Assembly (NCBI RefSeq): GCF_001543145.1
Contig: NZ_CP014160.1
Location: 248,001-312,000 of the forward strand
Reading direction: 5' to 3'
Length of the DNA: 64,000 nucleotides
Source of the DNA: Aerococcus sanguinicola
Lineage (GTDB): Bacteria; Bacillota; Bacilli; Lactobacillales; Aerococcaceae
Shown: positions 1 through 9,430 of the stretch, in pieces
Layout: each line of letters opens with the position of its first letter
Numbering within the stretch: position 1 is the first letter of the stretch
Notes under the pieces: model-generated
Database searches by the model: none
Told to the model about the DNA's origin: nothing
What the model saw: the letters and a program-made list of their open reading frames with translations, nothing else
Translations under genes and position numbers: made by a program

Positions 1-234
1 TATACGCCCCACCTCTACGATGGCGTAGCCAAGGGCGGCTTCCACTGCCATTTCATCAGCGATGACCGCAAGTTTGGCGGCCACATTCTGGACTACATCG
101 TCACCGATGCCAAGGTCCAAATCCAAACCATCGACAGCTTGGAGCAACACTTTGCAACAGACTATGCCGAATTCATGGAAAACGACATCGACTACGACAA
201 CCTCGCCGCCGAAATGGAAGAAGCTGAAGGCTAA
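1..234 (+). CDS. alsD: Acetolactate decarboxylase, C-terminal part (5' end outside window)
   Basis: This is the last 77 residues of a protein that starts before the window. The tail contains GFHCHFISDDRKFGGH, matching the H-x-H-x(n)-H zinc-binding stretch of acetolactate decarboxylase, followed by the family's acidic C-terminus. The family converts 2-acetolactate to acetoin in the cytoplasm, diverting pyruvate to a neutral product. The TAA stop is only 1 nt from the first family A repeat, so the repeat array is the gene's 3' untranslated region. The plus-strand gene faces rny. Only the C-terminus is visible, so N-terminal integrity cannot be judged. Confidence 0.85.
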   Translation, partial: YTPHLYDGVAKGGFHCHFISDDRKFGGHILDYIVTDAKVQIQTIDSLEQHFATDYAEFMENDIDYDNLAAEMEEAEG

Positions 235-235
235 A

Positions 236-400
236 GGGTGAGAGACTTGGCGGTTAGACTCGGATGATTGGAGCAAGTCAGAATAAGAGCGAAGCATTCG
301 CTCGTTTCTGACTTGTGAAATCACTCCGAGTCTGCCAAGTAGAACCCGACTACACAGGGTGAGAGGGAGCGCGGGTAGAAGTGGACCTCTGGAGCAAGTG
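236..400 (+). repeat. Family A hairpin repeat array I (one full, one truncated copy)
   Basis: The full copy spans 236-352: GGGTGAGAG, outer arm ACTTGGC paired with GCCAAGT, second arm AGACTCGG paired with CCGAGTCT, apical stem GAGCGAA paired with TTCGCTC, and end GAACCCGACTA. A second copy starts at about 357 and stops after GGAGCAAGT near 399, at the hairpin apex. The terminator hairpin follows directly. The array begins just after the alsD stop codon. Confidence 0.9.
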
Positions 401-408
401 AGGACAAG

Positions 409-439
409 AAAAAGAGCTTGGAAATCCCAAGCTCTTTTT
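409..439. terminator. Bidirectional terminator between alsD and rny
   Basis: A perfect 13-bp inverted repeat (409-421 with 427-439, loop AAATC) has an A run on one side and a T run on the other, so it can end both alsD (plus) and rny (minus). It sits where the second half of the truncated family A copy would be. Confidence 0.85.
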
Positions 440-465
440 GCTGCAAATTATAGGGGTAATACGAC

Positions 466-2037
466 TTAACGTGCATAGTCGACAGCACGTTTTTCACGGA
501 TTACCGTTACTTTAATTTGACCTGGATAGTCAAGTTCTTTTTCGATTTGCTTGGCTAAGTCATGCGAGAGTTTCACTGCTTCGAGGTCATCTACCTGGTC
601 AGGTTGGACCATGACGCGGATCTCACGTCCCGCTTGAATCGCATAGGACTTGCTGACACCATCGGCACGGTTGGCAATGTCTTCCAAGCTGCGTAGGCGT
701 TGGATATAATTTTCAAGCGATTCTGACCGGGCACCTGGACGTGCAGCAGATAGCGCATCGGCAACAGCGACAAGCACTGAAATTGGTGAAATGGCTTCTA
801 CATCCCCATGGTGACTTGCAATCGCATTGATCACGAGGTCATTTTCATGGTAGCGCTGGGCCAGTTCGACCCCAATCTCAACGTGGGTCCCTTCAATTTC
901 ATGGTCCACGGCCTTGCCGATATCATGTAAGAGACCAGCACGTTTGGCGCAGGCTTCATCCAAGCCCAGCTCACCAGCCAGGGTGCCCGCTAATTTAGCC
1001 ACTTCGATACTGTGGCCCAGGACACTTTGGCCATAACTGGTCCGATAATTCAAGCGTCCCACTAGCTTAATCAAGTCCGGATGCATATCATGGATGCCGA
1101 GGTCGAAGACAGTATCCTCCCCAATGGTACGGATACGGGTATCCATTTCTTTGCGGGCTTTTTCCACCGCTTCCTCAATCCGGGCCGGGTGGATCCGGCC
1201 ATCCGCGATCAAGGCATCGAGCGCGATCTTAGCAATTTCTCGGCGCACAGGGTCGAAACCACTCAAGACGACAGCTTCAGGGGTATCATCGACAATTAAG
1301 TCAATCCCCGTTAAGGATTCTAGCGTCTTAATGTTCCGCCCTTCTTTACCGATAATCCGGCCCTTCATATCGTCATTAGGTAAGTGGACAACTGTCACTG
1401 AACTTTCAGATACAGTGTCCGCCCCACTCGTTTCAATGGCTTGAAGGATAATCGATTTAGCGATTTTATCAGCTTTTTCACGAACTTCTTGTTCAGCATC
1501 ACGAATTTTAATCGCAACTTCATTACTCAATTCACGTTCTGTTTCAGATAAAATCAAGTTTTTCGCATCTTCTTGGCTTAAACCTGATACTCTTTGAACT
1601 TCTTCTTCACGTTTTTGGATCAATTGGTCCGCATGAGCTTCTTTTTCTTCAAGATTGGTCATGCGGTCACGCAAGGATTGTTCTTTGGAGTTGAGCTGAT
1701 CTTCTTTATTATCTAGCGTGTTTTCGCGGCGGGTGATGCTTTCCTCCCGCTGGTTCAAACGATTTTCACGTTGTTTAAGTTCATCACGATCAGCTTTTAA
1801 ATCTTTCTCAGCTTCGGTTCGATAAGTTTGGGCTTCTTCCTTCGCTTCAACAATCATTTCTTTATATTGGGATTTGGCATCACGCTCGGCACGGTTGATA
1901 ATATCCTGGGCTGAACGTTCAGCTTCAGCGAGTTCGGCTTCCATCCGTTCCTGGCGACGCTTGTCCCCAACATAGTTCCCGACTAAAAGGCCAACAATTA
2001 AAGCAACGATAACGAAGGCTATTCCTGTAAACTGCAT
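466..2037 (-). CDS. rny: Ribonuclease Y
   Basis: Membrane-anchored endoribonuclease of 523 aa that starts mRNA decay in Firmicutes. One transmembrane helix occupies about residues 5-23. A long charged coiled coil follows to about residue 200. A KH domain contains [19 protein letters not shown]. The HD domain contains [11 protein letters not shown] and the catalytic [12 protein letters not shown]. Length and domain order are those of the family. GGAGG lies 5 nt before the ATG. It is a single transcription unit with its own promoter and shares a terminator region with alsD. Confidence 0.97.
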   Translation of the reverse strand: MQFTGIAFVIVALIVGLLVGNYVGDKRRQERMEAELAEAERSAQDIINRAERDAKSQYKEMIVEAKEEAQTYRTEAEKDLKADRDELKQRENRLNQREESITRRENTLDNKEDQLNSKEQSLRDRMTNLEEKEAHADQLIQKREEEVQRVSGLSQEDAKNLILSETERELSNEVAIKIRDAEQEVREKADKIAKSIILQAIETSGADTVSESSVTVVHLPNDDMKGRIIGKEGRNIKTLESLTGIDLIVDDTPEAVVLSGFDPVRREIAKIALDALIADGRIHPARIEEAVEKARKEMDTRIRTIGEDTVFDLGIHDMHPDLIKLVGRLNYRTSYGQSVLGHSIEVAKLAGTLAGELGLDEACAKRAGLLHDIGKAVDHEIEGTHVEIGVELAQRYHENDLVINAIASHHGDVEAISPISVLVAVADALSAARPGARSESLENYIQRLRSLEDIANRADGVSKSYAIQAGREIRVMVQPDQVDDLEAVKLSHDLAKQIEKELDYPGQIKVTVIREKRAVDYAR

Positions 2038-2094
2038 AGTTCACCTCCGTTTCTATTTAATTGTAGTCTTAAATACTTTAAATATTTTTACTCA

Positions 2095-2112
2095 GTGTAA
2101 AAACTTTTACAC
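2095..2112. promoter_or_regulatory. Perfect palindrome just downstream of the rny transcription start
   Basis: GTGTAAAA-AC-TTTTACAC is an 18-bp palindrome with perfect 8-bp arms. It begins about 10 nt after the -10 box, around the expected start of transcription. That position suits an operator, or a hairpin at the 5' end of the mRNA. The regulator is not recognised. Confidence 0.4.
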
Positions 2113-2121
2113 CTATTATAT

Positions 2122-2150
2122 ATTGTATATTTTTGTTTCTAATCTGTCAA
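2122..2150 (-). promoter_or_regulatory. rny promoter
   Basis: Reading the minus strand, a consensus -35 TTGACA (2145-2150) is followed after exactly 17 nt by -10 TACAAT (2122-2127), about 85 nt upstream of the rny start codon. Confidence 0.75.
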
Positions 2151-2193
2151 TTGTTCTTTAAAGGGCCCACCATTTAGACCAATGACTAAACAC

Positions 2194-2220
2194 AAAAAAG
2201 ACCAGGAAAACTCCCAGTCT
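2194..2220 (-). terminator. recA terminator
   Basis: On the minus strand AGACTGGGA pairs with TCCTGGTCT (two G-U pairs), followed by six T residues, about 100 nt after the recA stop codon. Confidence 0.7.
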
Positions 2221-2318
2221 CTTTGTAAGTTACATCGTTTATTGGCGACTAAGCTTAATCTTTGCAGTGCCGATAATTATTTTCTGCTTAAAGGACTAAC
2301 AAGTCCTAAGCTCAGGCC

Positions 2319-3407
2319 TTATTCCTTGTCGTCTTCCTTATCGTCCACGTCTAAAGCAGCTTGCCCAGTAGCTTCTTCTTCTGAATCAGACTCAGCGGCT
2401 TCACCACCAAAGCCATAGTGGGCACGGACTTGTTGGTCCACCGCTTGGAAGATATCAGGATTTTCCTTCAAGAAGTTCTTGGCATTTTCGCGACCTTGGC
2501 CGATCCGGTCATCCCCATAGGAATACCAAGAGCCTGATTTTTGGATAATATCCAAGTCAGCGGCTAGGTCAACCAATTCGCCAGCTTGGGAAATCCCTTG
2601 GCCATACATGATATCAACCTCTGCCACGCGGAAAGGTGGGGCAACCTTATTCTTAACGACCTTAATCTTGGTCCGGTTACCGATTACTTCTCCAGCCGCC
2701 TTCAATTGTTCACCGCGGCGAACTTCTAAACGGACGGTAGAATAGAACTTCAGAGCCCGACCACCTGGTGTCGTTTCAGGGTTTCCGAACATCACGCCCA
2801 CCTTTTCACGGATCTGGTTGATAAAGATAGCAATGGTCTTCGTCTTGTTAATAGTCCCGGATAGTTTACGGAGGGCTTGCGACATGAGTCGGGCTTGCAA
2901 CCCCACGTGGGCATCCCCCATCTCCCCTTCAATTTCAGCCCGGGGCACTAGGGCAGCGACGGAGTCAACGACTACAATATCGATGGCCCCTGATGAAATC
3001 AAGGCATCGGCAATTTCTAAGCCTTGCTCACCCGTATCAGGCTGGGACAGGAGCAATTCATCAATATTGACCCCTAAGTGCTTGGCATATTCAGGGTCTA
3101 GGGCATTCTCCGCATCGATAAAGGCTGCAATGCCGCCCCGCTTTTGGACTTCAGCGACCGCATGAAGGGCCACCGTTGTTTTACCTGAAGATTCTGGACC
3201 GTAGACTTCAACAATCCGGCCCCGAGGATAACCGCCAACCCCTAAGGCGATATCGAGAGTCAGTGATCCAGACGGTACCGTTGATATTCTTTGGTCGGCC
3301 GTGTCACCTAACTTCATAATGGCGCCCTTACCAAAATTTCTTTCAATTTTTTTGAGGGCTTCGTCAAGGGCTTTTTGACGGTTGGAATCGTTGTTGGATT
3401 TACTCAC
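2319..3407 (-). CDS. recA: Recombinase RecA
   Basis: RecA of 362 aa, the ATP-dependent strand-exchange protein that also activates LexA cleavage. Walker A is GPESSGKTT (residues 70-78). The DNA-binding loop region contains [20 protein letters not shown]. The C-terminus is a long acidic tail. The start is GTG, supported by AGGAGG 7 nt upstream. It follows cinA on the same strand, as in many Firmicutes, but has its own SOS promoter, so it can be induced separately from cinA. Confidence 0.98.
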   Translation of the reverse strand: MSKSNNDSNRQKALDEALKKIERNFGKGAIMKLGDTADQRISTVPSGSLTLDIALGVGGYPRGRIVEVYGPESSGKTTVALHAVAEVQKRGGIAAFIDAENALDPEYAKHLGVNIDELLLSQPDTGEQGLEIADALISSGAIDIVVVDSVAALVPRAEIEGEMGDAHVGLQARLMSQALRKLSGTINKTKTIAIFINQIREKVGVMFGNPETTPGGRALKFYSTVRLEVRRGEQLKAAGEVIGNRTKIKVVKNKVAPPFRVAEVDIMYGQGISQAGELVDLAADLDIIQKSGSWYSYGDDRIGQGRENAKNFLKENPDIFQAVDQQVRAHYGFGGEAAESDSEEEATGQAALDVDDKEDDKE

Positions 3408-3443
3408 AGTACTTCCTCCTTGTCGTACATTTACTCTAGCTAT

Positions 3444-3494
3444 ATTGTAGCGGGCTTCTGCTTAAATAGCAAGCAAAAAGCGAACAGTTGTTCT
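3444..3494 (-). promoter_or_regulatory. recA promoter with SOS (LexA/DinR) box
   Basis: Minus strand: -35 TTGCTA (3467-3472), 17-nt spacer, -10 TACAAT (3444-3449). Immediately upstream at 3481-3494 is CGAACAGTTGTTCT, a good match to the Gram-positive SOS box with GAAC-N4-GTTC arms. The box overlaps the cinA stop codon at 3493-3495. Confidence 0.8.
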
Positions 3495-4734
3495 AATTTA
3501 ATTTTTGGATAAGGGCCAGGCAAGCGGCATGGACTGCTGACCGGCGGATGTTCTCACGCTGGCCTGATAAGTGCAGGCGGTGGACTTGGCAGTCGTCGGG
3601 CCCGGCTATGCCAATAAAGACCGTTCCGACATCCTGGCCTTCCATCTGGTCGGGGCCAGCAACCCCCGTAAAGCTCAGGGCATAGTCCGTCTGAAAGAGC
3701 TGGCGGCATCGCTCTGCCATTTCCTTGGCGCAAGCCTGGCTTACCATGCCTTCTTGGTCCAATGTTTCAGTAGAGACGCCTAGGACATCGCGCTTGGCTT
3801 GGAGGCTATAAGTCACGACGCCCCCTTCAAAAATTTCTGAAGCGCCTGGGCAGTCAACAATAGCAGCTGCCGCCATCCCACCCGTTAAACTTTCAGCAAG
3901 AGAGACTGTTTTTTGCTTGGTCTTGAGGGTCTGGACCAGGGCCTGGCTGGGCATATAGTCCAGACCTTGGCCATAATAGTAAGCCCCAACGCGGTCGTTA
4001 ATTGTTTCTTCGAGGGTATCTAAGAGGCCCTGGGTCGTCCCTTCATCCGAGCCACTAGCCGTCAAGCGCAGGGTCAGAACATTATTCTTAGAATAAGTTC
4101 CGATGGTGGGATTTTCCTGGCTTTGAATCAGGTCATCTAAGCTTTCGGCTAGCTGGGACTCCCCCAGTCCATAATAATTCAAGTAGCGCGAAGTCAGCAC
4201 CTGCCGGCTCTCTCCAGCTATGAAGTCTTGGATCAAGGCCTTGCCCTCTTCAAGGAACATGGCCCGCATCTCCTTAGGGAAGCCAGGTAGGACTATATAG
4301 AGTCGGCCATCCTTGACCAGGGCCGTGCCCACCGCCTGCCCCACAGGATTTCTGAGACTTTTCCCCCGGCTAAAATAGAGGGACATGCCTTGGTTCAAGT
4401 CCGACATGGTCGCTTGACGCCGGCTAAAGTCTTGGCGGACCCGGTCTAAATTCTCCTCATCATAGACCAAGGGCTCATCGAGATAGGCAGACAGGGCCTG
4501 CTTGGTCAGGTCATCTCGGGTGGGCCCGATGCCGCCTGAATAAATAATTATATCAGATCGTTCTTCTGCCTGCTTGGTGACCGCTGCCAGGCGGTCGGGA
4601 TTGTCGCCGATAGCCGTTTGGATATAGTGCCCCACCCCCAGTTCTGTCAGTTGTTGGGCCAAAAATTGGGCATTAGTGTTCAAGATTTGCCCCATGAGAA
4701 TTTCCGTCCCAATCGCAATAATTTCAGCTTTCAT
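3493..4734 (-). CDS. cinA: CinA: damage-inducible / nicotinamide-nucleotide amidohydrolase protein
   Basis: CinA family protein of 413 aa. The N-terminal MoaB/MogA-like domain (about 1-170) starts MKAEIIAIGTEILMGQI and has SGGIGPTRDD. The C-terminal CinA/PncC domain (about 255-413) has SLAESLTGGMAAAAIV and SFTGVAGPD. PncC-type domains deamidate nicotinamide mononucleotide. In naturally competent Firmicutes cinA is expressed with recA. The stop codon lies inside the recA SOS box. The AGGAGG ribosome site supports the ATG. Confidence 0.95.
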   Translation of the reverse strand: MKAEIIAIGTEILMGQILNTNAQFLAQQLTELGVGHYIQTAIGDNPDRLAAVTKQAEERSDIIIYSGGIGPTRDDLTKQALSAYLDEPLVYDEENLDRVRQDFSRRQATMSDLNQGMSLYFSRGKSLRNPVGQAVGTALVKDGRLYIVLPGFPKEMRAMFLEEGKALIQDFIAGESRQVLTSRYLNYYGLGESQLAESLDDLIQSQENPTIGTYSKNNVLTLRLTASGSDEGTTQGLLDTLEETINDRVGAYYYGQGLDYMPSQALVQTLKTKQKTVSLAESLTGGMAAAAIVDCPGASEIFEGGVVTYSLQAKRDVLGVSTETLDQEGMVSQACAKEMAERCRQLFQTDYALSFTGVAGPDQMEGQDVGTVFIGIAGPDDCQVHRLHLSGQRENIRRSAVHAACLALIQKLN

Positions 4735-4833
4735 TTCTTTCCTCCTTATTCATATATAGACCATTTTTTCCAAAATTCACTTTTATTCTAACAAATTTTT
4801 TAAAAAAGCTTGGACCAAAAGTCCTTGCCTGAT

Positions 4834-4870
4834 AAAAAAGTGACTAGGAGCTTGACCTAATCACTTTTCT
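4834..4870 (-). terminator. pgsA terminator
   Basis: Minus strand AAGTGATTAGG pairs with CCTAGTCACTT around a 7-nt loop, followed by a T run. It lies between the pgsA stop codon and the cinA start and should separate the two units. Confidence 0.8.
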
Positions 4871-4888
4871 TTTTTCTATGCTGAGCCC

Positions 4889-5467
4889 TTAGAGGCCATC
4901 ACTAAATACTTTTTTGTTCTTAATGAAATAGTCAAAGCCTGAATAGAGGGTGAAGAAGAGGGCGAGGTAGAGCAAGACCTGACCGATTGAGAAGGGTAGG
5001 AAGGCAAAGGGCGCATCATCAACCAAAAGGAAGATGACAGCGAACATTTGCGTCATCGTCTTAACCTTGCCGATAAATTTAGCTGCCATGACCTCCCCTT
5101 CTTGGACTAGGATTAAACGCAAGCCTGAAACAGCTAGTTCTCGCATGAGGATCAGGCTGACCACCCAACCTGGGGCCTTACCCAGAGTCACCAATTCAAT
5201 CAAGGCCGTCGCGACGAGCATTTTATCAGCGATGGGGTCCGCAAACTTACCGAAATTAGTGACTAAGTGGTCGCGGCGGGCAATATAGCCGTCCAACCAA
5301 TCAGTAAAGCTAGCAAAGATAAAAACCAAGGCTGCTAAAAACAAATGAGGGTCGATCGCACTGCCTAAGACATGCCAGGTCCCCCAATCCAAGGGTAATT
5401 CCACTAAGAGCAGGAAGACGGGAATCAGTAAAATCCGAAATATCGTTAATTTATTAGGTAAATTCAT
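4889..5467 (-). CDS. pgsA: CDP-diacylglycerol--glycerol-3-phosphate 3-phosphatidyltransferase
   Basis: Integral membrane enzyme of 192 aa that makes phosphatidylglycerol phosphate, the precursor of phosphatidylglycerol and cardiolipin. The CDP-alcohol phosphatidyltransferase signature D-G-x2-A-R-x8-G-x3-D-x3-D is intact in DGYIARRDHLVTNFGKFAD and the IAD that follows. Several hydrophobic helices flank it. AGGAG precedes the ATG. It lies 14 nt after ftsK and is probably cotranscribed with it. Confidence 0.95.
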   Translation of the reverse strand: MNLPNKLTIFRILLIPVFLLLVELPLDWGTWHVLGSAIDPHLFLAALVFIFASFTDWLDGYIARRDHLVTNFGKFADPIADKMLVATALIELVTLGKAPGWVVSLILMRELAVSGLRLILVQEGEVMAAKFIGKVKTMTQMFAVIFLLVDDAPFAFLPFSIGQVLLYLALFFTLYSGFDYFIKNKKVFSDGL

Positions 5468-5481
5468 CTCTCAATTCTCCT

Positions 5482-7848
5482 TTAATTTGCTTGTGAAGGC
5501 TCATCGCTGTTATCGGAAATGTTGACAACCCGTGGCTTAGACCCATTAGCCGGTCCGATGATCCCCCGCTGTTCCATATCATCAATGATGCGGGCGGCCC
5601 GGTTGTAGCCGATGCGGAAACGGCGCTGCATCATAGACGTGGATACGGTATCCCGACCCTTGACAAATTCCATGGCGTCAGGCCAGATCTCATCGAGTTC
5701 ATCAGCTGGATTCTCTTCACTGGCTTCGCTGGGCATCATCGCTTCTACATAATTTGCTTCTTGCTGGGACTTCACAAAGTCAACGACGCGTTCCACTTCA
5801 TCATCATCAATGAAGGCCCCTTGGACACGGATCGGCTTGCCCTCGCCCATCGGCATGAAGAGCATGTCGCCGCGACCTAGCAACTTCTCGGCCCCATTCT
5901 GGTCGATAATAGTCCGCGAATCTGTCCCACTGGAGACCGCAAAGGCGATCCGAGAAGGCACATTGGCCTTGATGATCCCTGTAATGACGTCAACGGAAGG
6001 TCTCTGGGTGGCTAGAATCATATGGATACCAGCTGCCCGGGCCATCTGAGCCAGACGGATGATGGCGGCTTCCACTTCCTTAGAGGCAACCATCATCAGG
6101 TCAGCCAATTCATCGACGATGACAACTATATAAGGCAGGCAGGGATCGTCCGTCCCCTCTTCCCGATTCTTTTCACGGATATGTTGGTTGTAGCCCTTCA
6201 TATTCCGGGCCCCTGTTTCGGCAAAGAGTTCATAGCGCCTTTCCATTTCTGCCACAATCTTATTCAGGGCTTGGGCAGCCTTACGAGGGTTGGTCACAAC
6301 AGGGGTTAAAAGATGGGGAATGCCATTGTAAACATTCAATTCCACCTTCTTAGGATCGATCATCATTAACTTCACTTCATGAGGTTTGGCCTTCATCAAG
6401 ATAGAGATAATAATCCCGTTAATACAAACCGATTTACCTGACCCCGTAGACCCTGCCACCAGCAAGTGGGGCATCTTGGCCAGGTCAGCCATCTGGATGG
6501 AGCCCGCAATACTCCGCCCCAAGGGAACTTCCAAGAGTTTGGGCGACTTGGGAGCATTCTCCAAGCTATCACGCAAGGCAACTAGACTGACTTGTTGGTT
6601 AGGGACCTCAATCCCAATGGCCGATTTGCCAGGAATAGGCGCTTCAATTCGGATATCCTTGGCCGCCAAAGCCAGGGCAATGTCATCCGCAAGATTGGTG
6701 ATCTTGCTGACCTTGGTCCCGATAGCTGGCTGGATTTCAAACTTGGTCACAGCTGGTCCCAGGTTAGCCTTGACCACCTTGGCATCGACATTAAAGCTCT
6801 CGAAGGTCTCCTCTAACTTCTCAATATTGTGTTGGATCACACTGTATTCGCCGGACTGGTCCGTCTCTTCCCGATCATTCAAGAGATCAGGCTGAGGCAG
6901 GCGATAATTAGGATTCTCTTCCTCGGCTTCCATTTTCATGTCGGCCAGGTCTTCATGGTCCTCCTCTTCTTCCTCATCGTATTCAAATTTCAAGGGAATA
7001 TTTTGGGCAGGCGCGGCAGCTTGAGCAGGAGCCTCTTGTTGACTCGGACTCGACTTAGCCCGGCTCCCTCCTGAAGACTGGGAAGAGGATAGGCCGACGA
7101 TTTCTACCGGCTCTCTTGGCGCAGGCTGGGCCTCTTGGTCAGTCCTTTCTTTTTTAGGCCGGATGCGGTTCTTCTTTTCTTTAGCTTCCGGCTGCTTGGC
7201 TTTTTGCTTGGCCTTGGCCTGGCGCTTCTCTGACTGTTTCTGCAGGCTCTCCTTACTGTCTGCCAGGAAATTGGAGAACCAGTCTGAAAAGACCGTCCAG
7301 AGCATCTGGATGCCTTCCAAGAATTCCTGCCAGGAGATATTCATGACAAAGCAGAGCAGGACCAGGATGGCGATAAAGATCAGGACATAGGTCCCCACTT
7401 GGCCCAGAGTAAAATAAGAGACCGTGTAAAGCAAGGCCCCAAGCATTCCCCCGCCCAAACTCTGGCTGAAGCTACCCTGGCGGAGGGCTTCCGTCGCTAA
7501 AGACCAGGTCACATTAATCAGAGACTGGCCCTGATCCGCAAAGGCTGAAAAATACCAAGAATGTAAGATCAGTGCCAGCAGAGGCAAGAGCCAGAGACAG
7601 GCTTGGGACAGGCGGTTGCGCAAGTTAGGGCCCTGACCTGTTAAAATCAGCCAGACCATGGCTAAGGCCAGGCCAACAAAGACCGGCAAGTAAAGCTCGC
7701 CCACTAATAAGCGCATAAGCTGGGCAATGAGCCGGCCGACAAAGCCTAAGCGGAAAATGCCAAATAAAGTCACCACAAGCACGCCAAGGGCAATCGCTTC
7801 ATTTTTAAATGTACGTTTTTTTGTTTTTTTCCTTCTTCTTTTTGCCAT
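5482..7848 (-). CDS. ftsK: DNA translocase FtsK/SpoIIIE
   Basis: Septal DNA pump of 788 aa that clears chromosomal DNA from the closing division site. The N-terminus is very basic ([10 protein letters not shown]), then about four transmembrane helices to about residue 170. A charged proline/glutamine/lysine linker follows (about 200-300). The motor has Walker [10 protein letters not shown] and Walker [14 protein letters not shown]. The C-terminal gamma winged helix ([20 protein letters not shown]) would read polar DNA sequences. Length is usual for the family. Confidence 0.97.
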   Translation of the reverse strand: MAKRRRKKTKKRTFKNEAIALGVLVVTLFGIFRLGFVGRLIAQLMRLLVGELYLPVFVGLALAMVWLILTGQGPNLRNRLSQACLWLLPLLALILHSWYFSAFADQGQSLINVTWSLATEALRQGSFSQSLGGGMLGALLYTVSYFTLGQVGTYVLIFIAILVLLCFVMNISWQEFLEGIQMLWTVFSDWFSNFLADSKESLQKQSEKRQAKAKQKAKQPEAKEKKNRIRPKKERTDQEAQPAPREPVEIVGLSSSQSSGGSRAKSSPSQQEAPAQAAAPAQNIPLKFEYDEEEEEDHEDLADMKMEAEEENPNYRLPQPDLLNDREETDQSGEYSVIQHNIEKLEETFESFNVDAKVVKANLGPAVTKFEIQPAIGTKVSKITNLADDIALALAAKDIRIEAPIPGKSAIGIEVPNQQVSLVALRDSLENAPKSPKLLEVPLGRSIAGSIQMADLAKMPHLLVAGSTGSGKSVCINGIIISILMKAKPHEVKLMMIDPKKVELNVYNGIPHLLTPVVTNPRKAAQALNKIVAEMERRYELFAETGARNMKGYNQHIREKNREEGTDDPCLPYIVVIVDELADLMMVASKEVEAAIIRLAQMARAAGIHMILATQRPSVDVITGIIKANVPSRIAFAVSSGTDSRTIIDQNGAEKLLGRGDMLFMPMGEGKPIRVQGAFIDDDEVERVVDFVKSQQEANYVEAMMPSEASEENPADELDEIWPDAMEFVKGRDTVSTSMMQRRFRIGYNRAARIIDDMEQRGIIGPANGSKPRVVNISDNSDEPSQAN

Positions 7849-8003
7849 TGACTTCCGACAACATCCTTTCTCGACTAATCGATTCGACGATTATACACTC
7901 TATATTATATACAATTTTCAGCTTTTACGCAGCTTATGGGCTAGGAATAATTTTCCCACAAGTTAGATTTCTTTACCAGCTATTCCCCCAGCCCCGCAAA
8001 GCA

Positions 8004-8012
8004 TGCTATGAT
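8004..8012 (+). promoter_or_regulatory. acyP promoter (extended -10)
   Basis: TGCTATGAT is an extended -10 box 21 nt before the acyP start, with no clear -35. The ribosome site AAAGGAGG follows it directly. Confidence 0.55.
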
Positions 8013-8032
8013 TAAGGAAAGGAGGTTGCAAG

Positions 8033-8305
8033 ATGTTAACCAGTAAACTTCGTATCATAGGCCGGGTCCAAGGGGTCGGCTTCCGTTTTCACTGCAGTCA
8101 ACTCGCCCGCCAGTGGCACTTAGGGGGCTCGGTTAAGAACGAGGCAGATGGCAGTGTCAGCCTGGTCCTCCAAGCAGATGCCCAGACCCGAAAGGATTTT
8201 CTCCAAGCCCTTGAAGAAGCCAATCCCTATGCGCGGATTGACCAGGTCGACCTGCTAGCCGAGGAAGACTTAGACTTTAAAGATTCTTTTGAAACGCTTT
8301 ATTGA
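8033..8305 (+). CDS. acyP: Acylphosphatase
   Basis: Small cytosolic enzyme of 90 aa that hydrolyses acyl phosphates. The conserved GRVQGVGFRFHC loop carries the catalytic arginine, and GSVKNEADGSV carries the catalytic asparagine. Length is normal. AAAGGAGG is 8 nt before the ATG. Together with the yidC gene that follows it forms the only plus-strand pair in this part of the window, an order common in lactic acid bacteria. Confidence 0.95.
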   Translation: MLTSKLRIIGRVQGVGFRFHCSQLARQWHLGGSVKNEADGSVSLVLQADAQTRKDFLQALEEANPYARIDQVDLLAEEDLDFKDSFETLY

Positions 8306-8370
8306 AATCATAAGCTAGTTTCGATAGAATAATAGGGTAAGTTTTATCAAAGATTAAAGGACGTGACATA

Positions 8371-9300
8371 TTGTTTAAATCATTGACAGGCAAGCGGACC
8401 AAACTGCTTGCCCTGACGCTGACTAGTACCCTATTACTAGCTGGCTGTGCCAACCCGAATAATCCGGACGGCTTTGGCTTCCGTTGGTTCGCCATGCCGA
8501 TCAACCGTTTACTCAACTGGTTTGCTGAGATCTTTAATGGAAATTATGGTCTAGCCATCATTACCATGACCATCCTGGTACGCCTGGTTCTTCTACCGCT
8601 CACCATGCGCCAGTTGAACTCCACTATGGAACATTCGGTCCGGATGAAAGAATTCCAACCCTATATGAAAGAAATGCAAGAGCGGCAAAAGAATGCCAGC
8701 TCTGACGAAGAGCGGATGCGCCTCGCTATGGAGCAGCAAGAATTTCTTAAAGAAAATAACATCTCCATGCTAGGCGGGATGAAAGGCTGCCTGCCTCTCC
8801 TCATTCAATTACCGATCTTCTCTGGCCTCTATGCGGCGATCCGAACAAGCCCTGACATCAAGGCTTACACCTTCTTTGGCATTCCTTTAGGCGAACCAAG
8901 CCTACTCTTCGCCATCATTACAATTGCCCTCTATGCCCTGCAATCTTGGGTTTCTCTTCAAGGGATCCCAGAAGAACAACGGGCTCAAATGAAGATGTCG
9001 ATGTTTATGATGCCAATTATGATGGGCTTTATCGTCTTCAGTGCACCTGCTGGTCTGACCCTCTACTTCATTGTATCAGCGCTCTGGGGTGTTCTCCAAT
9101 CGCTCTACACCAATCTCATCTACCGGCCACGCATCACAGCCCGCATTGAAGAAGAGATGAAGAAGAATCCGGTTAAAGTGAAATCGAGTCCAAGCACACA
9201 AGCCAAAGACGTCACCCAAAGCGTCAAAGACGACGCCCCTCGTCAAATTGACAAGGGTCCGAAAAAAGGTCGGAATGCCGGCAAGCAAAAGCGTCAATAG
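8371..9300 (+). CDS. yidC: Membrane protein insertase YidC (lipoprotein)
   Basis: YidC/Oxa1 insertase of 309 aa, which places membrane proteins in the bilayer alone or with SecYEG. The start is TTG, with AAAGG about 10 nt upstream. A lipoprotein signal ends in LLLAGC, so the mature protein begins with a lipidated cysteine. Five hydrophobic segments follow, with the charged loop MRQLNSTMEHSVRMKEFQ between the first two. The C-terminus is very basic (GPKKGRNAGKQKRQ), as in ribosome-binding YidC proteins. It ends at a shared bidirectional terminator. Confidence 0.95.
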   Translation: MFKSLTGKRTKLLALTLTSTLLLAGCANPNNPDGFGFRWFAMPINRLLNWFAEIFNGNYGLAIITMTILVRLVLLPLTMRQLNSTMEHSVRMKEFQPYMKEMQERQKNASSDEERMRLAMEQQEFLKENNISMLGGMKGCLPLLIQLPIFSGLYAAIRTSPDIKAYTFFGIPLGEPSLLFAIITIALYALQSWVSLQGIPEEQRAQMKMSMFMMPIMMGFIVFSAPAGLTLYFIVSALWGVLQSLYTNLIYRPRITARIEEEMKKNPVKVKSSPSTQAKDVTQSVKDDAPRQIDKGPKKGRNAGKQKRQ

Positions 9301-9319
9301 ACGCTAGCAGTTCTTGAAC

Positions 9320-9366
9320 ATCTGTAGCTTAATGACCAAATTCAAAAACAGAACGGATGCTCAGCT
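9320..9366 (+). repeat. Family D repeat remnant
   Basis: ATGACCAAATTCAAAAACAG followed by AACGGATGCTCAGCTATCAC matches the right end of the family D elements at 52367-52549 and 61078-61250. The rest of the element is missing. Confidence 0.65.
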
Positions 9367-9383
9367 ATCACAAAAACAAAATT

Positions 9384-9430
9384 AAATGCCTTAAAGCAGC
9401 ACACTCTGTCCTGCTTTAAGGCATTTTTTT
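9384..9430. terminator. Bidirectional terminator between yidC and the sensor kinase
   Basis: A 16-bp perfect stem (AAATGCCTTAAAGCAG with CTGCTTTAAGGCATTT) is followed by seven T on the plus strand. The kinase stop codon at 9429-9431 overlaps the T run. Confidence 0.9.
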
